Source: Hygrophila difformis
Lineage: Eukaryota > Streptophyta > Magnoliopsida > Lamiales > Acanthaceae
Reading direction: 5' to 3'
Assembly (NCBI GenBank): GCA_030278955.1
Contig: JAOANR010000001.1
Location: 21,059,468-21,123,467, forward strand
DNA length: 64,000 nucleotides
The notes beneath the pieces are model-generated. The model saw nothing but the letters and a program-made list of their open reading frames with translations. It had not been told where the DNA came from and ran no database searches. The stretch's first letter is position 1. Every line of letters begins with the position of its first letter. Positions 21,876-33,383 of the stretch are shown one piece after another. Both the position numbers and the translations under genes were made by a program.

Positions 21876-24513
21876 TGTAACACCCGAGAAAAACAAATTC
21901 AAATTGTTTTGAACTACGTCAGGACTTGATCCTTTCACAGGGTACGTAGGCAGCTTGGAACTAATTTCTATGTTCAGTCACAAAATAACTCACCAAACAA
22001 CTCACAAAATAACTCACAAAATAAATCACAAAATAAATCACGAGATAAATCACGAGATCGATCGCAAGGACGATAGGAGGAGTTGGAACCAATTTACACT
22101 AGACTAATTAGGACACGGAAAAGTTACGAGCGATAAGCCGAACTCGTAACAAGTTTAAGGTGAAAATTCCAAACCGGAGACGACCCGAGGAGTCGAGCTA
22201 ACACACAGGGGTAGAAAACCGATAGAGGAAAGCAATGAAAGACCCGACGGAACACGCGAACCGCCGAACCGGCCGGTTAGGCCGGCCGGCGCCCGCTGCG
22301 CGGCCACCGCGCAGACGAAGGCGTCGCGACGCCAGGCCTGGCACGCGTGCTCCGCGCGGCCATAGGCGTGGGTTCGCGCCACCTCCGCGCCAGAAGAGCT
22401 GAGGTGTAATCTTTCCATTCGGGGGTGATTTTCTTACCTAAATTACGATTCCCTTCGAGGGAAACCAAATTCCAGCCTTAAGGAAGGCTTAAGGGCGGCT
22501 GGGGAGCCTCAAAAGCCCTAATCCCACAGAAACCAATCCCCACAATACTCTCAAACTTCCTCTCCAAGCCAAACTCTCCCGACGAAACTTTCCGGCGAAC
22601 ATTCCGGCGACGACGAGGCAAACGGGACTGAGCCACTGCCTCAAAGAACCTTGGTAAGTCTTAATATAGTGTTCCATCCGTCCATAAGTCTCCAAATTTT
22701 TGTGGTTTATTGTTGTTTAAAACTCGAGATCTATACCCGTAACGAAAACCGCTTTTCAAAAACCCTATTTTCGTCCAATTTCAAAAACTCGCCTAAAACT
22801 CGACCTTCGGGAATTCAAACCGGAAACTTTTCAACATAGATTTTGTTTCTAAGACTTTAATCTATCTTGTGTCCAAAATTTCAGCCATTGACATTAAGAT
22901 TTGCTATCCCAAATCTTGCCGTAAACTTTGTGTGACGAACCGAACGTTTGAAACCCTTTGCAGATTTCATTACTCGACTTGATGCATGTTTTTCACCCGT
23001 TTTTAGAATGATTTAACTTTGCATTTCTAAAAAAAAATTGTGATAAATGTGTCTAGATTATGCATATAAAATTTCATGGATTTTGGAGTTCATTTGGTAT
23101 GTCAAAACGGCCGAATTCAGAACTGTTTAAAACTACCTTTTGCGTCCGCGCGTGTACAGCGTGTTGTGGTCGATTTTTGAACACCTAAAATTCATTATTT
23201 ATAATTTCTTAAAACATGAAAGTTGTTCCTCAATGTATCTCCTGTAAAAATTTCGGATCAATTGGCTTTGAAATGAATTTTTAATCGGCGTCGCACGAAC
23301 CTGTGACGAAATCAGTTTTTGAGACAGAAATTATCTTGTGTAAAGAACTCAAATTTTGACTCACTTCGAAACCTTATTTCCAAAAACTTATAACATGAAA
23401 GTTGTTCGTGTGTGTGTTTTTGAGCTACTGTGAAAATTTCAGAGATTTTGGTGTAAAAATGAATTTTAATCAAGAAAGGCGCAAACTGCGTCAAACCGGA
23501 TTTTTCGAACTAGAGAAAACTCGAGCAATGAAACGCGATATCGAATCTTTTGATCAATTGAAATACGAACTTTCGAAAAATCCCGTGCACTAGGCTGAGC
23601 CGATCTTCATGCTAATCATTATCTTTGAGACTGCCTCGTTAGTGGTCTCCTTACTATCTGAGATTGCCTCGTTAGTGATCTCACGCGCTGTGTTTTGGAT
23701 CGCCTCGTTAGTGGTCCTACTATCTTTTGAGACTGCCTCGTTAGTGGTCTCCCATTGTTGTGGACTGCCTCGTTAGTGGTCCTATGTTGAGATTGCCTCG
23801 TTAGTAATCTCCCGGTATGGTGTCCTCTTCTTAGTTTGCGGGATAAATTATAAAAGACTTGTGTGAGTGTTAATTACGCTTAAATCATATTTACCATGTT
23901 TTTAAATTACGCATTTAAATATCGTAATTAAATTATGCCTTTAAATTCCGCCTTTAAAATTTTAGTCTTTTAAATTATGCATTTTCGTCTTTGATAAATT
24001 AATCATGTTTTTCCGCTGCGAACAAAAATATGGATTTTAAATGAATGCATGAAAAGGTAAAAATCTTTGGCTTTGAACATATGGAACCCCTTAAATTGTT
24101 AGTTAGGGATTAACTTACTCGGTATATTTTTATACTGATAAACCGTTGTTATTTTTCTTTTACAAAGTATGTCGAATGACGCATTGCATATGCACTTGGG
24201 GGAAATCATAATGGACATTTTAAATTCTGCATCGTACTGTTTTTACCGGGTCTGTTAAACCCGAGGATTTGGCCATGTCGGTCGTGATTTACTTTCCGCT
24301 GCATTTACTCTATTTATTTTTCGCGCATGATGATTACTACTATCGTATTTTAAATTAAGTATTATAAATTTCCGGACTAAATCTTGAAATGTTTTTAAAT
24401 CTTTTACATACCCACAAGCCTTGCATTTCCTTAGCGAGCTCGGGAAGCCGTGTCTTGCTAGGGAGATGTGGCGGTGACATCCCGGCCTGGGTTATCAAAT
24501 CCGGGGTGTTACA
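21876..24513 (+). repeat. Gypsy A 3' LTR
   Basis: 2638 bp, a few percent different from the 5' LTR (seven substitutions in the first 270 bases). It lacks a 159-bp stretch present at about 15606-15764 of the 5' LTR; the joint near 22693-22696 lies at a 4-base CAAA repeat, a typical slip or end-joining deletion. Confidence 0.93.
23627..23811 (+). repeat. Hairpin array, second copy (3' LTR)
   Basis: The same six units as 16706-16890. The stems are all retained; the last unit has a G to A change at the loop end (TTAGTA). Confidence 0.9.
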
Positions 24514-24518
24514 CCTGC

Positions 24519-24753
24519 TTCCATCGTACATCCTCCAGTGAACGATCCGGACTTACCTACAAATTATTGCAATTTTTGACACCGTTCGCTTTCGGGCCAC
24601 AGTTTCTTAACACGAGTAATAAAAACGTGACAACCTATACATATACCCTAATCCCAACTCCGTAATCATAAATTGATTTTCATTAAATAAAATCAAGACC
24701 GGGATTCTTTTTATTACGAAAATACTCGTGCGGGGAAATTGTCAAAAGTTTCA
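24519..24753 (+). repeat. Athila 5' LTR, second part
   Basis: Continues the LTR after Gypsy A and its target duplication. Matches 44988-45222 and ends AAAAGTTTCA. Confidence 0.93.
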
Positions 24754-24771
24754 TGGCGCCGTTGCCGGGGA
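24754..24771 (+). other. Athila primer binding site (tRNA-Asp)
   Basis: TGGCGCCGTTGCCGGGGA directly follows the LTR. It is the complement of the 3' 18 bases of plant tRNA-Asp, a hallmark of Athila elements. Confidence 0.9.
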
Positions 24772-24876
24772 GGCTGCAGCGCCATTTTATGAGAGAATTA
24801 AACTCCTGATTTACTCATAGCTAGTGTACATAATTTATTCAAAACAAAAATATCCCAGTCTCAAAAATCAGTCACA

Positions 24877-24916
24877 CATTTTAGAGCAGTAAAGCTCTAA
24901 ATGTGAGGATGTTGAT
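24877..24916 (+). repeat. Hairpin plus GTGAGGATG motif, copy 1 (5' leader)
   Basis: Arms CATTTTAGAGC (24877-24887) and GCTCTAAATG (24894-24903), then AAATGTGAGGATGTTGAT at 24899-24916. It lies 50 nt before GTTGCAG (AG at 24966), a possible splice acceptor ahead of gag. Confidence 0.85.
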
Positions 24917-24994
24917 TTCTGAAAAATAATTATTAAACACCAGTTCTAACCTTGGGATGGTTGCAGGTACTGCCCTCATTGAACGAAGTTGTAC

Positions 24995-26398
24995 ATGCAA
25001 CGAAGAAAGGAAACACCACCTGAACTTCCACTCAACCTCGAAATAGAAAGGGAAGCAAGACGAATCAGAGCCGTCACTAAGCAGAGGAAAGAGCAGGAAA
25101 GGAGGGAACGTGTAAGACAATCTTCTTCCAGTACGAGCAGCAGAGTTTCGGACATGGCACAGTTACCAGGCAACAATCCACCCATCATTCCCGATAACCC
25201 TGTCATCATTGACAATAACCCACCACCACTGCATGAAAACCGAGATGGAGATGGCGATGAGACAGATGACCCTCCATTGAATGAAATTCAAGGTGAGGGG
25301 AATCTGCCCAACATCGGTAATCAAAATCTCAACCCACCACCTCCCCAAAAACAGTTCAATAACCCACTTAACCAGAATAATCCAAACAACCCGCACTTCC
25401 AAAATCCTCAGTACCAGAACCCTCAATTCAATCAGCATCAGAATCCTCCCAACCCAAATGATTTCAATGACCCCAGAAATTATTATCCGCATCGGAACTA
25501 TTACCCACAGCACTATCAAGGAGGGCCGGGGAACAACCAACAAGCAGCAGCTGCTGACTATATGCAGCCCATTCTGGAGCCATATTTGAACATTCCTGGA
25601 CAAGCTCCATTCTTGGCCAGGAATTTCGAATTAAAGCCGGCACTCATCAATCTTGTTCAGAGCAATCAGTTTGCGGGGGCAAGTCATGAAGACCCGCATG
25701 ACCATCTGCAGACCTTCCTGGAACTATGTGACACCATCAAGAATCATAATGTATCTCCTAACACTATTCGTTTGAGATTGTTTCCTTTCTCTTTGTCTAG
25801 TGGAGCCCGGACGTGGTACAAATCGCTGCCAGTTAATCAGAAGTCTACATGGGAAGAAGTGATCAGAATCTTCTTGGCATAATACTTTCCGGAATCCAAG
25901 GTGGACGAATGCCGATCCAAAATTGTGGAATTCAAAATGAAACCAGACGAATCCCTATATGACGCAAATGAGCGGTTCTTCAACCTATTAAGAAAATGTC
26001 CCCAACATGGTTTCCATGAGTGGGAACAATTGAGGAAATTCTGCAGCCGTTTGACCCCATCCTGGAAATACATGCTTGATGCTGCTGGTGGTCAACATTT
26101 GCTCCACATGCCAATGGATCAGGCCTGGGGCAAGATTGAAACAATGAGTGTGAATAGATCTGTTTTAACTGATGATGTTGATCCCCCTCCCCCTCGTGGT
26201 TTATGTGCTGTAGGTACAATTGGCAAATCTGAATTAGATAAATTGAAAGATCAAGTGGCCGTGTTGGCCTTGAATCAAGAATCTGGAAGTTCTGCCCAAA
26301 ATGCTGAACTTATTTGTGGGTCATGCCAGGGTCCACATCCTACTGAAGCTTGTCAACAGGTGACGAATGAGAGCTGCAACTATGCAGGTGGATTCTAG
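24995..26398 (+). pseudogene. Athila gag (capsid) with in-frame stop
   Basis: Start taken at ATG 24995 (MQRRKETPPELPLN). N-terminal basic helix, a long Asn/Pro/Gln-rich region (about residues 60-190), then the retrotransposon gag domain: NFELKPALINLVQSNQFAG, EDPHDHLQTFLELC, LRLFPFSLSSGARTWYKSLP. A TAA at 25880-25882 interrupts it (usually a Gln before YFP). The frame continues 25901-26398 with ESLYDANERFFNLLRKCPQHG and the Cys-His cluster CGSCQGPHPTEAC. In the family it forms the virus-like particle in the cytoplasm. A further stop lies at 26396. Confidence 0.9.
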
Positions 26399-27650
26399 AA
26401 CCGGCACCCAAACCTTTCATATTCCAACAACAACGCCTTGAATTCGCACCTGTTAACCCAGCCTCAACAGTTTAACCAGCCAAGGCCCCAGCATTTTAAC
26501 CCAACTTTCAACCCCAGATTCTAGCCAGGCCACCTCAGAACCAGAACTTCCAAAACTTCCAACAGCCACAGAATTAGTTTGTCCCCAATCAGAACCAGCC
26601 CCAAAACCAGTTTGTTCCTAACCAAAACCAAGCCCAGAACCAGTGGAATCCACCTCAGCAGAAGCCACCTTCTAGACTTGAGAACATAATGACTGAATTC
26701 ATCTCAAGCCAGAAGAAGATAGCACACAGTTGCAGGCTTCCATAAGAAATGTGGAAACCCAGGTGACCCAGATGGCCAAGGAACTTCAGAAAAGAGATCA
26801 GGGGACTTTGCCGAGCAGTTCAGAAAAGAACCCCTAGTGTAAGGCTATCACGTTGAAATCGGGCAAGGTTCTGGCAGGGCCACAGATTGAAGAAGAGCAA
26901 GGGAAGGAGTCTGAAAAAGAAAGTATTGAGGAAAATCAAGGAACAGAGGAGGAAGGAGAAAAAGAAAAAGAAACTGAGACAGCAGAACTCAGTGGAAAAA
27001 CTGGTAAAGGTGAAGGTAAAATCTCTGACCCATCACCACAAAAAAATTTAGATGATAATAAGTATATGCCGAGGGTGCCGTACCCTGTGCGTCTTAAAAA
27101 TAAGGAACATGATCTTAAATTCAAGAAATTTCTGGAACGATTGAAAGCAGTTGAGATCACTATTCCCTTGGTCGAAATGATTTCAGAAATGCCCGTCTAT
27201 GCTAAATTTCTTAAAGAAATGATTTCAGGGAGAAGGAAATTCGACCAGGATGAAGTGGTGGTTTTAAACAGCAGCTGCAGTGCCATAATCCAAAGAGTGC
27301 TACTTGAGAAGAAGGAGGACCCGGGCTGTATCACACTGCCAGTCCACATCGGAAAGACAAATGTTGGAAAGGGATTATGTGACTTGGGGTTGAGCATCAA
27401 CGTTATGCCACTCGCCATGGCAAAATGTCTTCACTTGGGAGTGATTGAGCCGTTTACAATGAAATTACAACTGGCAGACCGGCCAATCACTCATCCCGTT
27501 GGGATACTGAAGGACGTGATCGTCAAGACGAGAGGAACACTCTTTCCTGTCGATTTCATTATTCTCGACATAGAAGAAGACTATGAGATGCCACTAATCT
27601 TAGGCCGCCCCTTCCTTTCAACGGGTGGTGCACTGATAGATGCGCGTTAA
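26399..27650 (+). pseudogene. Athila gag end and aspartic protease
   Basis: 26399-26850 is a decayed Gln/Asn/Pro-rich linker with several stops and frame changes, then ITLKSGK, the usual Athila joint. An acidic Glu/Lys-rich stretch follows (about 26880-27000). The protease has DLGLSINVMPLAMAK (active-site Asp; the family usually reads D-x-G-A-S) and MPLILGRPFLSTGGALID at its end. The A to L change in the active loop is unusual and may lower activity. Confidence 0.82.
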
Positions 27651-29214
27651 AATCAAATCAAGCTTCGTGTTGGAGAAGAAGAGAATTTCAACATGGGCAA
27701 GCTGCAGAGGTTTCCGCATGAGGAAACTTGTTCCACAATTGATGTAATAGATGGTAGGAGAGAGGGAGAGCTAGACTCTAACACTGGAATTGTAATGATG
27801 ATGGATGATGACTTTTCAAAGCAGGTACTGAAGCCTGCTGGCGCGGAGCACGAAGGTTGCAGCGCCGTCCATTTCGCCAATCCCGAAATTGGGGATTTGG
27901 AGGAATTTGACGGCAGCAATTTCCTTGAAGACACCAACCAAGAGGAGGCGGATCCTGTACTGATGCAGGATCCGAAAGGTAAATCTGAATTTCCCCCATC
28001 TAATTCTCGCAAATTACTTCCTTCGGTGGAATGCCCACCAGAGCTTGAACTAAAAGTGCTACTGGACCATCTTAAGTATGCGTTTCTCGCTGAACATAAA
28101 ATGTTACCGGTAATTGTGTCAGCTAAGCTGACACAAGATCAAGAAAGTGCTCTGGTGGGGGTGCTTAAAAAACATGTGCGTGCAATCGGTTGGACCATTT
28201 CTGATATCAAAGGAATAAGCCCTTCTGTTTGTATGCACAGGATTCTAATGGAGGAGAATTTCAAGCCTTCACGCCAGCCCCAACGGAGATTGAACCCACC
28301 CATGCAAGAAGTGGTAAGAAAGGAAGTGATCAAGCTGTTAGATGCCGGTATCATATACCCAATTTCTGACAGCAAATGGGTCAGTCCTGTGCAGGTTGTT
28401 CCCAAGCGGGGTGGGATGTGCATAACCAAGAATGAACAAGGGGAGGAAATTGCCACACGACCGGTCACCGGATGGAGAGTCTGCATAGACTACCGGAAGT
28501 TGAACGAGGCCACTCGTAATGACCATTTCCCTTTACCTTTTATCGATCAAATGTTGGAACGGTTGGCGGGAAGGGAGTTTTACTGTTTTTTGGACGGATA
28601 TTCAGGTTATAATCAAATAGTGATCGCCAGTGAGGATCACGAAAAAACAACTTTTACATGCCCCTATGGCAACTTTGCCTATAGGCGCATGCCTTTTGGT
28701 TTGTGTAATGCACCTGCCACTTTTCAACGTTGCATGATGTCTATATTTTCTGAATTTATCGAAAAATGCATTGAAGTTTTCATGGATGACTTCTCTGTAT
28801 ATGGAGATACATTTGAGGAATGTCTGACCAATCTTGCTAAAATTCTAAAGAGATGTGAGGACACTAACTTGGTTTTAAACTGGGAAAAGTGTCATTTTAT
28901 GGTCACTGAGGGCATAGTGTTAGGTCATCGCATTTCACGAGCAGGCACTGAAGTCGACCCAGCCAAGGTCTCAGTCATCTCCAATCTCCCTCTCCCCAAT
29001 TCCATTAAAGCAGTTAGGAGCTTCTTAGGGCATGCCGGTTTTTACCGGAGGTTCATTAAGGATTCTCTAAAATTGCCAAGCCGCTCACTAATCTGCTTTG
29101 TAAAGAAAATTCCTTTTTAATAAATGAAGCGTGTGTTCAAGCCTTTTACACGCTCAAAAAGATGTTGGTTTCTGCTCCAATAGTACAACCACCCGATTGG
29201 TCAATCCTTTCGAG
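27651..29214 (+). pseudogene. Athila reverse transcriptase
   Basis: The open frame 27693-29120 covers the RT: DAGIIYPISDSKWVSPVQVV, WRVCIDYRKLN, FLDGYSGYNQI, RMPFGLCNAPATFQRCM, and the catalytic box FMDDFSVYG, then FLGHAGFYRRFIKD. A frame change near 29062 and another near 29210 separate it from RNase H. The FMDD form is normal for Athila. In the family it copies the RNA genome to DNA from the tRNA-Asp primer. Confidence 0.92.
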
Positions 29215-30743
29215 GTAATGTGCGATGCAAGTGATCTATCCGTGGGTGCAGTACTTGGGCAACATAAGGAAGGGAAACATTGTGTAATTCATTACGCAAG
29301 TCACGCCCTGAATGAAGCCCAAATCAACTACACTACCACGGAAAAAGAAATGTACGCTGTGGTTTTCGCGTTTGATAAATTTAGACAATACCTTATTGCT
29401 ACGAAAACCATAGTGTACACAGATCACTCTGCACTGAGATATTTGTTCAGCAAACAAGATGCCAAACCTCGATTAATCAGGTGGGTACTTCTGTTGCAGG
29501 AATTCGACATCATAATAAAAGATAGGTGAGGTCGAGATAATGGTGCTGCTGACCACTTATCTCGATTAGAAAATGATAAAAATGATAAAGCCGTCAATGA
29601 CGATTTTCCAGACGAACAACTGTTTGCATTGCACTTGCACGATCAGGCGTGTCCATGGTTTTCCGACATTGCTAACTTTTTTGCATGTGGAATAACCCCA
29701 TCATTCCAGCAAAAATACAAAAGGGCAAAATTCTTCAAAGAAGTAGTGAACAACTTTTGGGAATATCCCTTCTTGTTCAAACATTGCGCTGATTCGATAA
29801 TCAGGCGATGTGTTACTGAAGCTGAGGCCTACCAAATCACCAAGAAATGCCATGAATCTGAATACGGAGGTCATCATGGTCCCACTCGGACTGCCCACAA
29901 GGTACTCAAGTGTGGATTCTTTTGGCCTACTATTTATGAAGACTGCAAGGTGTTTGCTAAAGCCTGCGACAGATGCCAAAGGTTAGGAAACATCTCTAAG
30001 AGGGATGAGATGCCTCGGAAAGGGATTCTCGCACTTGAGATCTTTGATGTATGGGGCATTGACTTCATGGGACCGTTCCCACCATCTGGTGGAAACTACT
30101 ATATCTTGGTGGCTATCGATTACGTGTCCAAATGGGTCGAGGCTGTCGCATTACCAACCAATGATGGTAACCAAGTCATCAAGTTCCTCAAGAACAACAT
30201 TTTCAACCGATTTGGCATACCTAGGGTGATAATATCTGATGGAGGAACACATTTTGTTAATAAATCCTTTGAGAACCTTATGATAAAAATTGGTACCCTC
30301 CATAAGATAGGCACGCCTTATCATCCCCAAATAAGTGGTCAAGTCGAAGTATCAAATCGCGAAATCAAGCATATACTCGAAGCCACGGTAGGGATAACCC
30401 GAAAGGACTGGGCACGTAATTTCAATGATGCTCTATGGGCATACCGCACTGCATACAAGACTCCCATTGGGATGTCTCCTTACAGACTTGTCTTTGGAAA
30501 AGCCTGTCATTTGCCTGTAGAGTTAGAGCATAAAGCTTACTGGGCCGTCAAAACGCTTAACTTCGATCCGAAAGTTGCTCAAAGCAAACGCAAGTTGGAC
30601 CTCAATAAAATTGAGGAAATACGAGCGCAAGCCTACGAGAGCTCTCGGATTTATAAAGAGCGGACCCAGAAGTTGCACGATCGCCGGATTAGGCCTAAGC
30701 ACTTTTATGTTGGTCAAAATGTTTTGTTGTTCAATTCTAGGTT
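29215..30743 (+). pseudogene. Athila RNase H and integrase (split at the C-terminus)
   Basis: RNase [45 protein letters not shown]. One TGA (29527) lies in the linker before AADHLSRLE. Integrase: zinc-binding H..H..CDRCQR region, then DFMGPF (Asp), [13 protein letters not shown] (Asp) and [16 protein letters not shown] (Glu), all catalytic residues present. Coding ends at 30743, where a 1.25 kb insertion begins, and resumes at 31995 in a compatible frame. Confidence 0.92.
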
Positions 30744-31994
30744 AGTCGGTCGCACGGCCAATTAAAATTTCCCTTGTATCTGCAGCCACAAATAAATGTA
30801 ATATAGTGCAAGGGGTTTGTCTCCACAGGGATCTCAAGTTGAATAAATTCCTTCGTGTTCAATGCAAAAGGGTAAAATGAACCAACTACTAAATCAATAA
30901 ACCAAGCAAACAATAAAATGAGATTAATTTATGAATTAAAAAGCCTAGTTCTAGGAGTGATTTTGAGATTGGTACTTGCATTAGGTCATTGACTTAATAA
31001 ATTTGATTCCTAAACCATTGATAAATCAGTTATAGTTGTCAGGTCCGCTTAGACAACCAATTTTTCCTTACATAATAGATAATTAAGGTACGACCGTTAA
31101 TTACCCCTAATTGAGATCAACAATTCTAGGTACGACCGTAGGATTAAATTGCCCAATTGCATTACACACTAGAAAAACCCAATTCGAGTAACTTACACAT
31201 ACGATGGGTAAGTTAATGTCGATTATGCAATTCCCCGGGAAGGAACTAATCAACTCGGTTGCCACCTATTCAAATAGAATTACAATTACGGGTATCCTAT
31301 TCAAATTAGCATGAGATCATCTAATCAAGTAAAATACCGTGCACAAATATTCACCCAATTCAATAATCACAAACAATAATCGCAGAAATTGCATAAATAT
31401 CAATAGTTTCAGAAATCCATAAAGTAATTTGAAGTCTCCCAAAATACAAGTACCAACTCTTAATCAAACCCTAGAACTAGAATGAGAAATCTACTCAATC
31501 GACATAGAAAAGAAGAAATAACAACAAAATACAACCATAGGCATGAAGTGAAATTCTGGTGCCCTGGTCGTGTCCTCTTGTCCAATTCCCTAGTGTGTCT
31601 CCTTACGTTCTCTATTCAATTTCCAATTTCAATACAATCTGCCCCCCCCCCCCCCCCCCCCCTTCCTGGACGTCCCTTTCCCTTTTTAATTGATTTCTTT
31701 CCTTTCCAATTTCCTTTAGCAGATTTTTTCCTTTTTCCTTAGATGAAAATGAGCCCAAGCCCATTAGGGATGTATTTCCAACTAGCCACTTCAAGATTGA
31801 TCATGGTCATGATCAACACCATTATTGTTTGCTGTCAACTTTCTCGCCAAAAGCTAATTTTCACTTGTTTTTCCTCAATCTCCTTCAAACCTACAAAATA
31901 ATCAAAATGTGCACAAATAAGCCATATCCACATTTAATCAACTCCAAACCACTTAAAATATTAACAAAATATATTAACAAAATTCCTCTTATCA
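30744..31994. mobile_element. Unclassified 1.25 kb insertion in the Athila integrase
   Basis: Bounded by a 6-base repeat TAGGTT (30738-30743 and 31995-32000), and the integrase frame continues across it when one copy is removed. The insert is AT-rich, without clear terminal repeats or long open frame, and contains a run of 21 C (31642-31662). One end carries GTTTGTCTCCACAGGGATCTC and the other AGTTGATTAAATG-type words (minus strand). It is not recognisable as an LTR, SINE or Helitron from its ends. Confidence 0.75.
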
Positions 31995-32199
31995 TAGGTT
32001 GAAGCTGTTCCCCAGAAAGCTTAAATCCAGATGGGAAGGGCCACATGAAGTGTTAGAGGTGTTTGAAAATGGAGCCGTCAGGATCAGAACTGACAAGGGC
32101 AACATAGTGATGAATGGGCACCGACTGAAGGAATACATCGGACAGTTCGATCCGGAAAAAGAGAGCCAAACAGTGGCAGACCCGGCTTATACTCATTAA
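31995..32199 (+). pseudogene. Athila integrase C-terminal end
   Basis: Encodes RLKLFPRKLKSRWEGPHEV, GAVRIRTDKGN and MNGHRLKEYIGQF, the typical Athila integrase tail, ending at a TAA near 32199. The separation from the rest by the insertion is described above. Confidence 0.85.
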
Positions 32200-32294
32200 A
32201 AAAAAGAGATATATATATATATAAATTATACTATTATTTATATACGTTTATACCATTTTATTTCATAGTAGAAAGTATCCAAAAATCAATTAAA

Positions 32295-32333
32295 CATTTA
32301 GAGTACTAAGACTCTAAATGTGAGGATGTTGAT
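32295..32333 (+). repeat. Hairpin plus GTGAGGATG motif, copy 2 (after pol)
   Basis: A perfect 10-bp stem CATTTAGAGT (32295-32304) / ACTCTAAATG (32311-32320) with loop ACTAAG, followed by AAATGTGAGGATGTTGAT (32316-32333). The AG of TATCTTGCAGG (32375) lies 42 nt further on. Confidence 0.88.
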
Positions 32334-32660
32334 ATTTGGAAAAAATCTAATGCGTTTCATTTATCTATCTTGCAGGAATTCCGGAACCACCAAACAGAAG
32401 GAGCATAAAAATGGCACGGAAAACCAGGTTCCCGGTTGGATTAATTCCATGAATTTAAGAAAATATTCTCGGAATTTAAAGCAATTTAAAATCCGAAATA
32501 AATTTTACAAATAAATGGAATTGATCCAATCTATTTTAACCAAGTGGATTATTTAATTTCAGCCCAGTAATTTTGAATTTATTTGGACTAAATTTATTCA
32601 GGTCCAAATCAAATAAAATGGATTATGGCCCAATAAACTAAATTTGAAAATTCAAAATTT
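32334..32660 (+). other. Untranslated segment between pol and the internal array
   Basis: AT-rich. A possible acceptor is at 32375 and a short open stretch follows. No gene supported. Confidence 0.5.
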
Positions 32661-33165
32661 CGTGTCGCAGAAACCCTCTTGTGTCGCTAGGTATTGCCTC
32701 ACGCCAGGAGGGAGAATAGCGACACGGCTCTCTAGTACAGTGAGACCTCTGTCGCGAAGCAGAACCGTGTCGCGAGACCACGCCTCGCGACCGGGGTTAG
32801 CTCCGCGACACAATCTCATCAGTCCCTGAACCCCCTCATTCCATATCCTGTCACGAAACGACCCCAGTCGCGAGACTACGTCTAGCGCCTGGGACCAGTA
32901 TCGTGACACACCCTCACTAAACCCATTCCCAAACCTTATGTGTCCCTGTCGCGATACACCCAGTCGCGAGACATGGTCTCGCGACTGGCTTTCGCTCTCG
33001 CGCCACAGTTCATACTTGGCCCCACTGCCTTCTAAACCCTATCGAGATACCCCCAGTCGCGAGACATGTGCTCGCGACTGGCTTCCAGTTTAGCGCCCCT
33101 CTAATGGCGCTAGGCCCAGTCGTGAAGCCTTGTCTCGCGACATGGGCTAGGGTTCCGCGACTGGG
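32661..33165 (+). repeat. Internal TCGCGA palindrome array of the LTR type
   Basis: Same unit family as the LTR arrays. Best stems: CCAGTCGCGAGAC / GTCTCGCGACTGG, 13 bp perfect (32960-32972 and 32976-32988), and CCAGTCGCGAG / CTCGCGACTGG, 11 bp perfect (33053-33063 and 33071-33081). The array ends about 10 bp before a TATATA box. Confidence 0.85.
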
Positions 33166-33175
33166 CCCATTCGTT

Positions 33176-33182
33176 TATATAT
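33176..33182 (+). promoter_or_regulatory. Putative internal promoter of the post-pol gene
   Basis: TATATAT within TTTATATATCCCCC, followed by a pyrimidine-rich leader (33183-33339) and an ATG with a spliceable exon. Spacing fits a TATA box with a start about 30 bp downstream. Inferred from sequence only. Confidence 0.55.
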
Positions 33183-33339
33183 CCCCCTTCTTCCTTCTTC
33201 CTCCTTACGCTCCCCACACTTAACCATTTTCAAAACTCTCTCAATCCGAAAACCCTTCCCGAAGAACACCACCGTGTTCCTACGCACATTTTCCGACCAC
33301 CAAACTCAAGGGAAACTCTGCCCGATTTTTGCGAACACA

Positions 33340-33383
33340 ATGGAACCCTCGTCTTCGTCATCCCCGAAGAAAGCCGAGCCATG
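33340..33383 (+). CDS. First coding exon of the Athila post-pol gene
   Basis: ATG 33340 encodes about 14 residues (MEPSSSSSPKKAEP) and then two bases of the next codon, followed by the donor GTAAGC at 33384. The acceptor TATATTTTTCAG at 34769 opens a frame with the one missing base, so phases agree and the long downstream frame is joined without a stop. Confidence 0.6.

Larger units (their letters stand above)
14777..24513 (+). mobile_element. Gypsy A: Ty3 element lacking gag-pol, carrying an antisense gene
   Basis: Inserted in the Athila 5' LTR with target duplication CCTGC (14772-14776 and 24514-24518); the Athila 3' LTR is uninterrupted at the matching place (about 44987). LTRs begin TGTAACACC and end GGGGTGTTACA. 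The PBS fits tRNA-iMet. Inside: a small coiled-coil ORF, an antisense intron-containing gene, then only the last part of pol. The chromodomain-type remnant, PBS and LTR ends point to a Tekay/Del-like chromovirus. It must rely on another element's enzymes. Confidence 0.9.

Noticed and set aside
31482..31794. Small ORFs around the poly-C run
   Set aside because: Low-complexity Pro/Gly runs made by the C tract inside a non-coding insertion.
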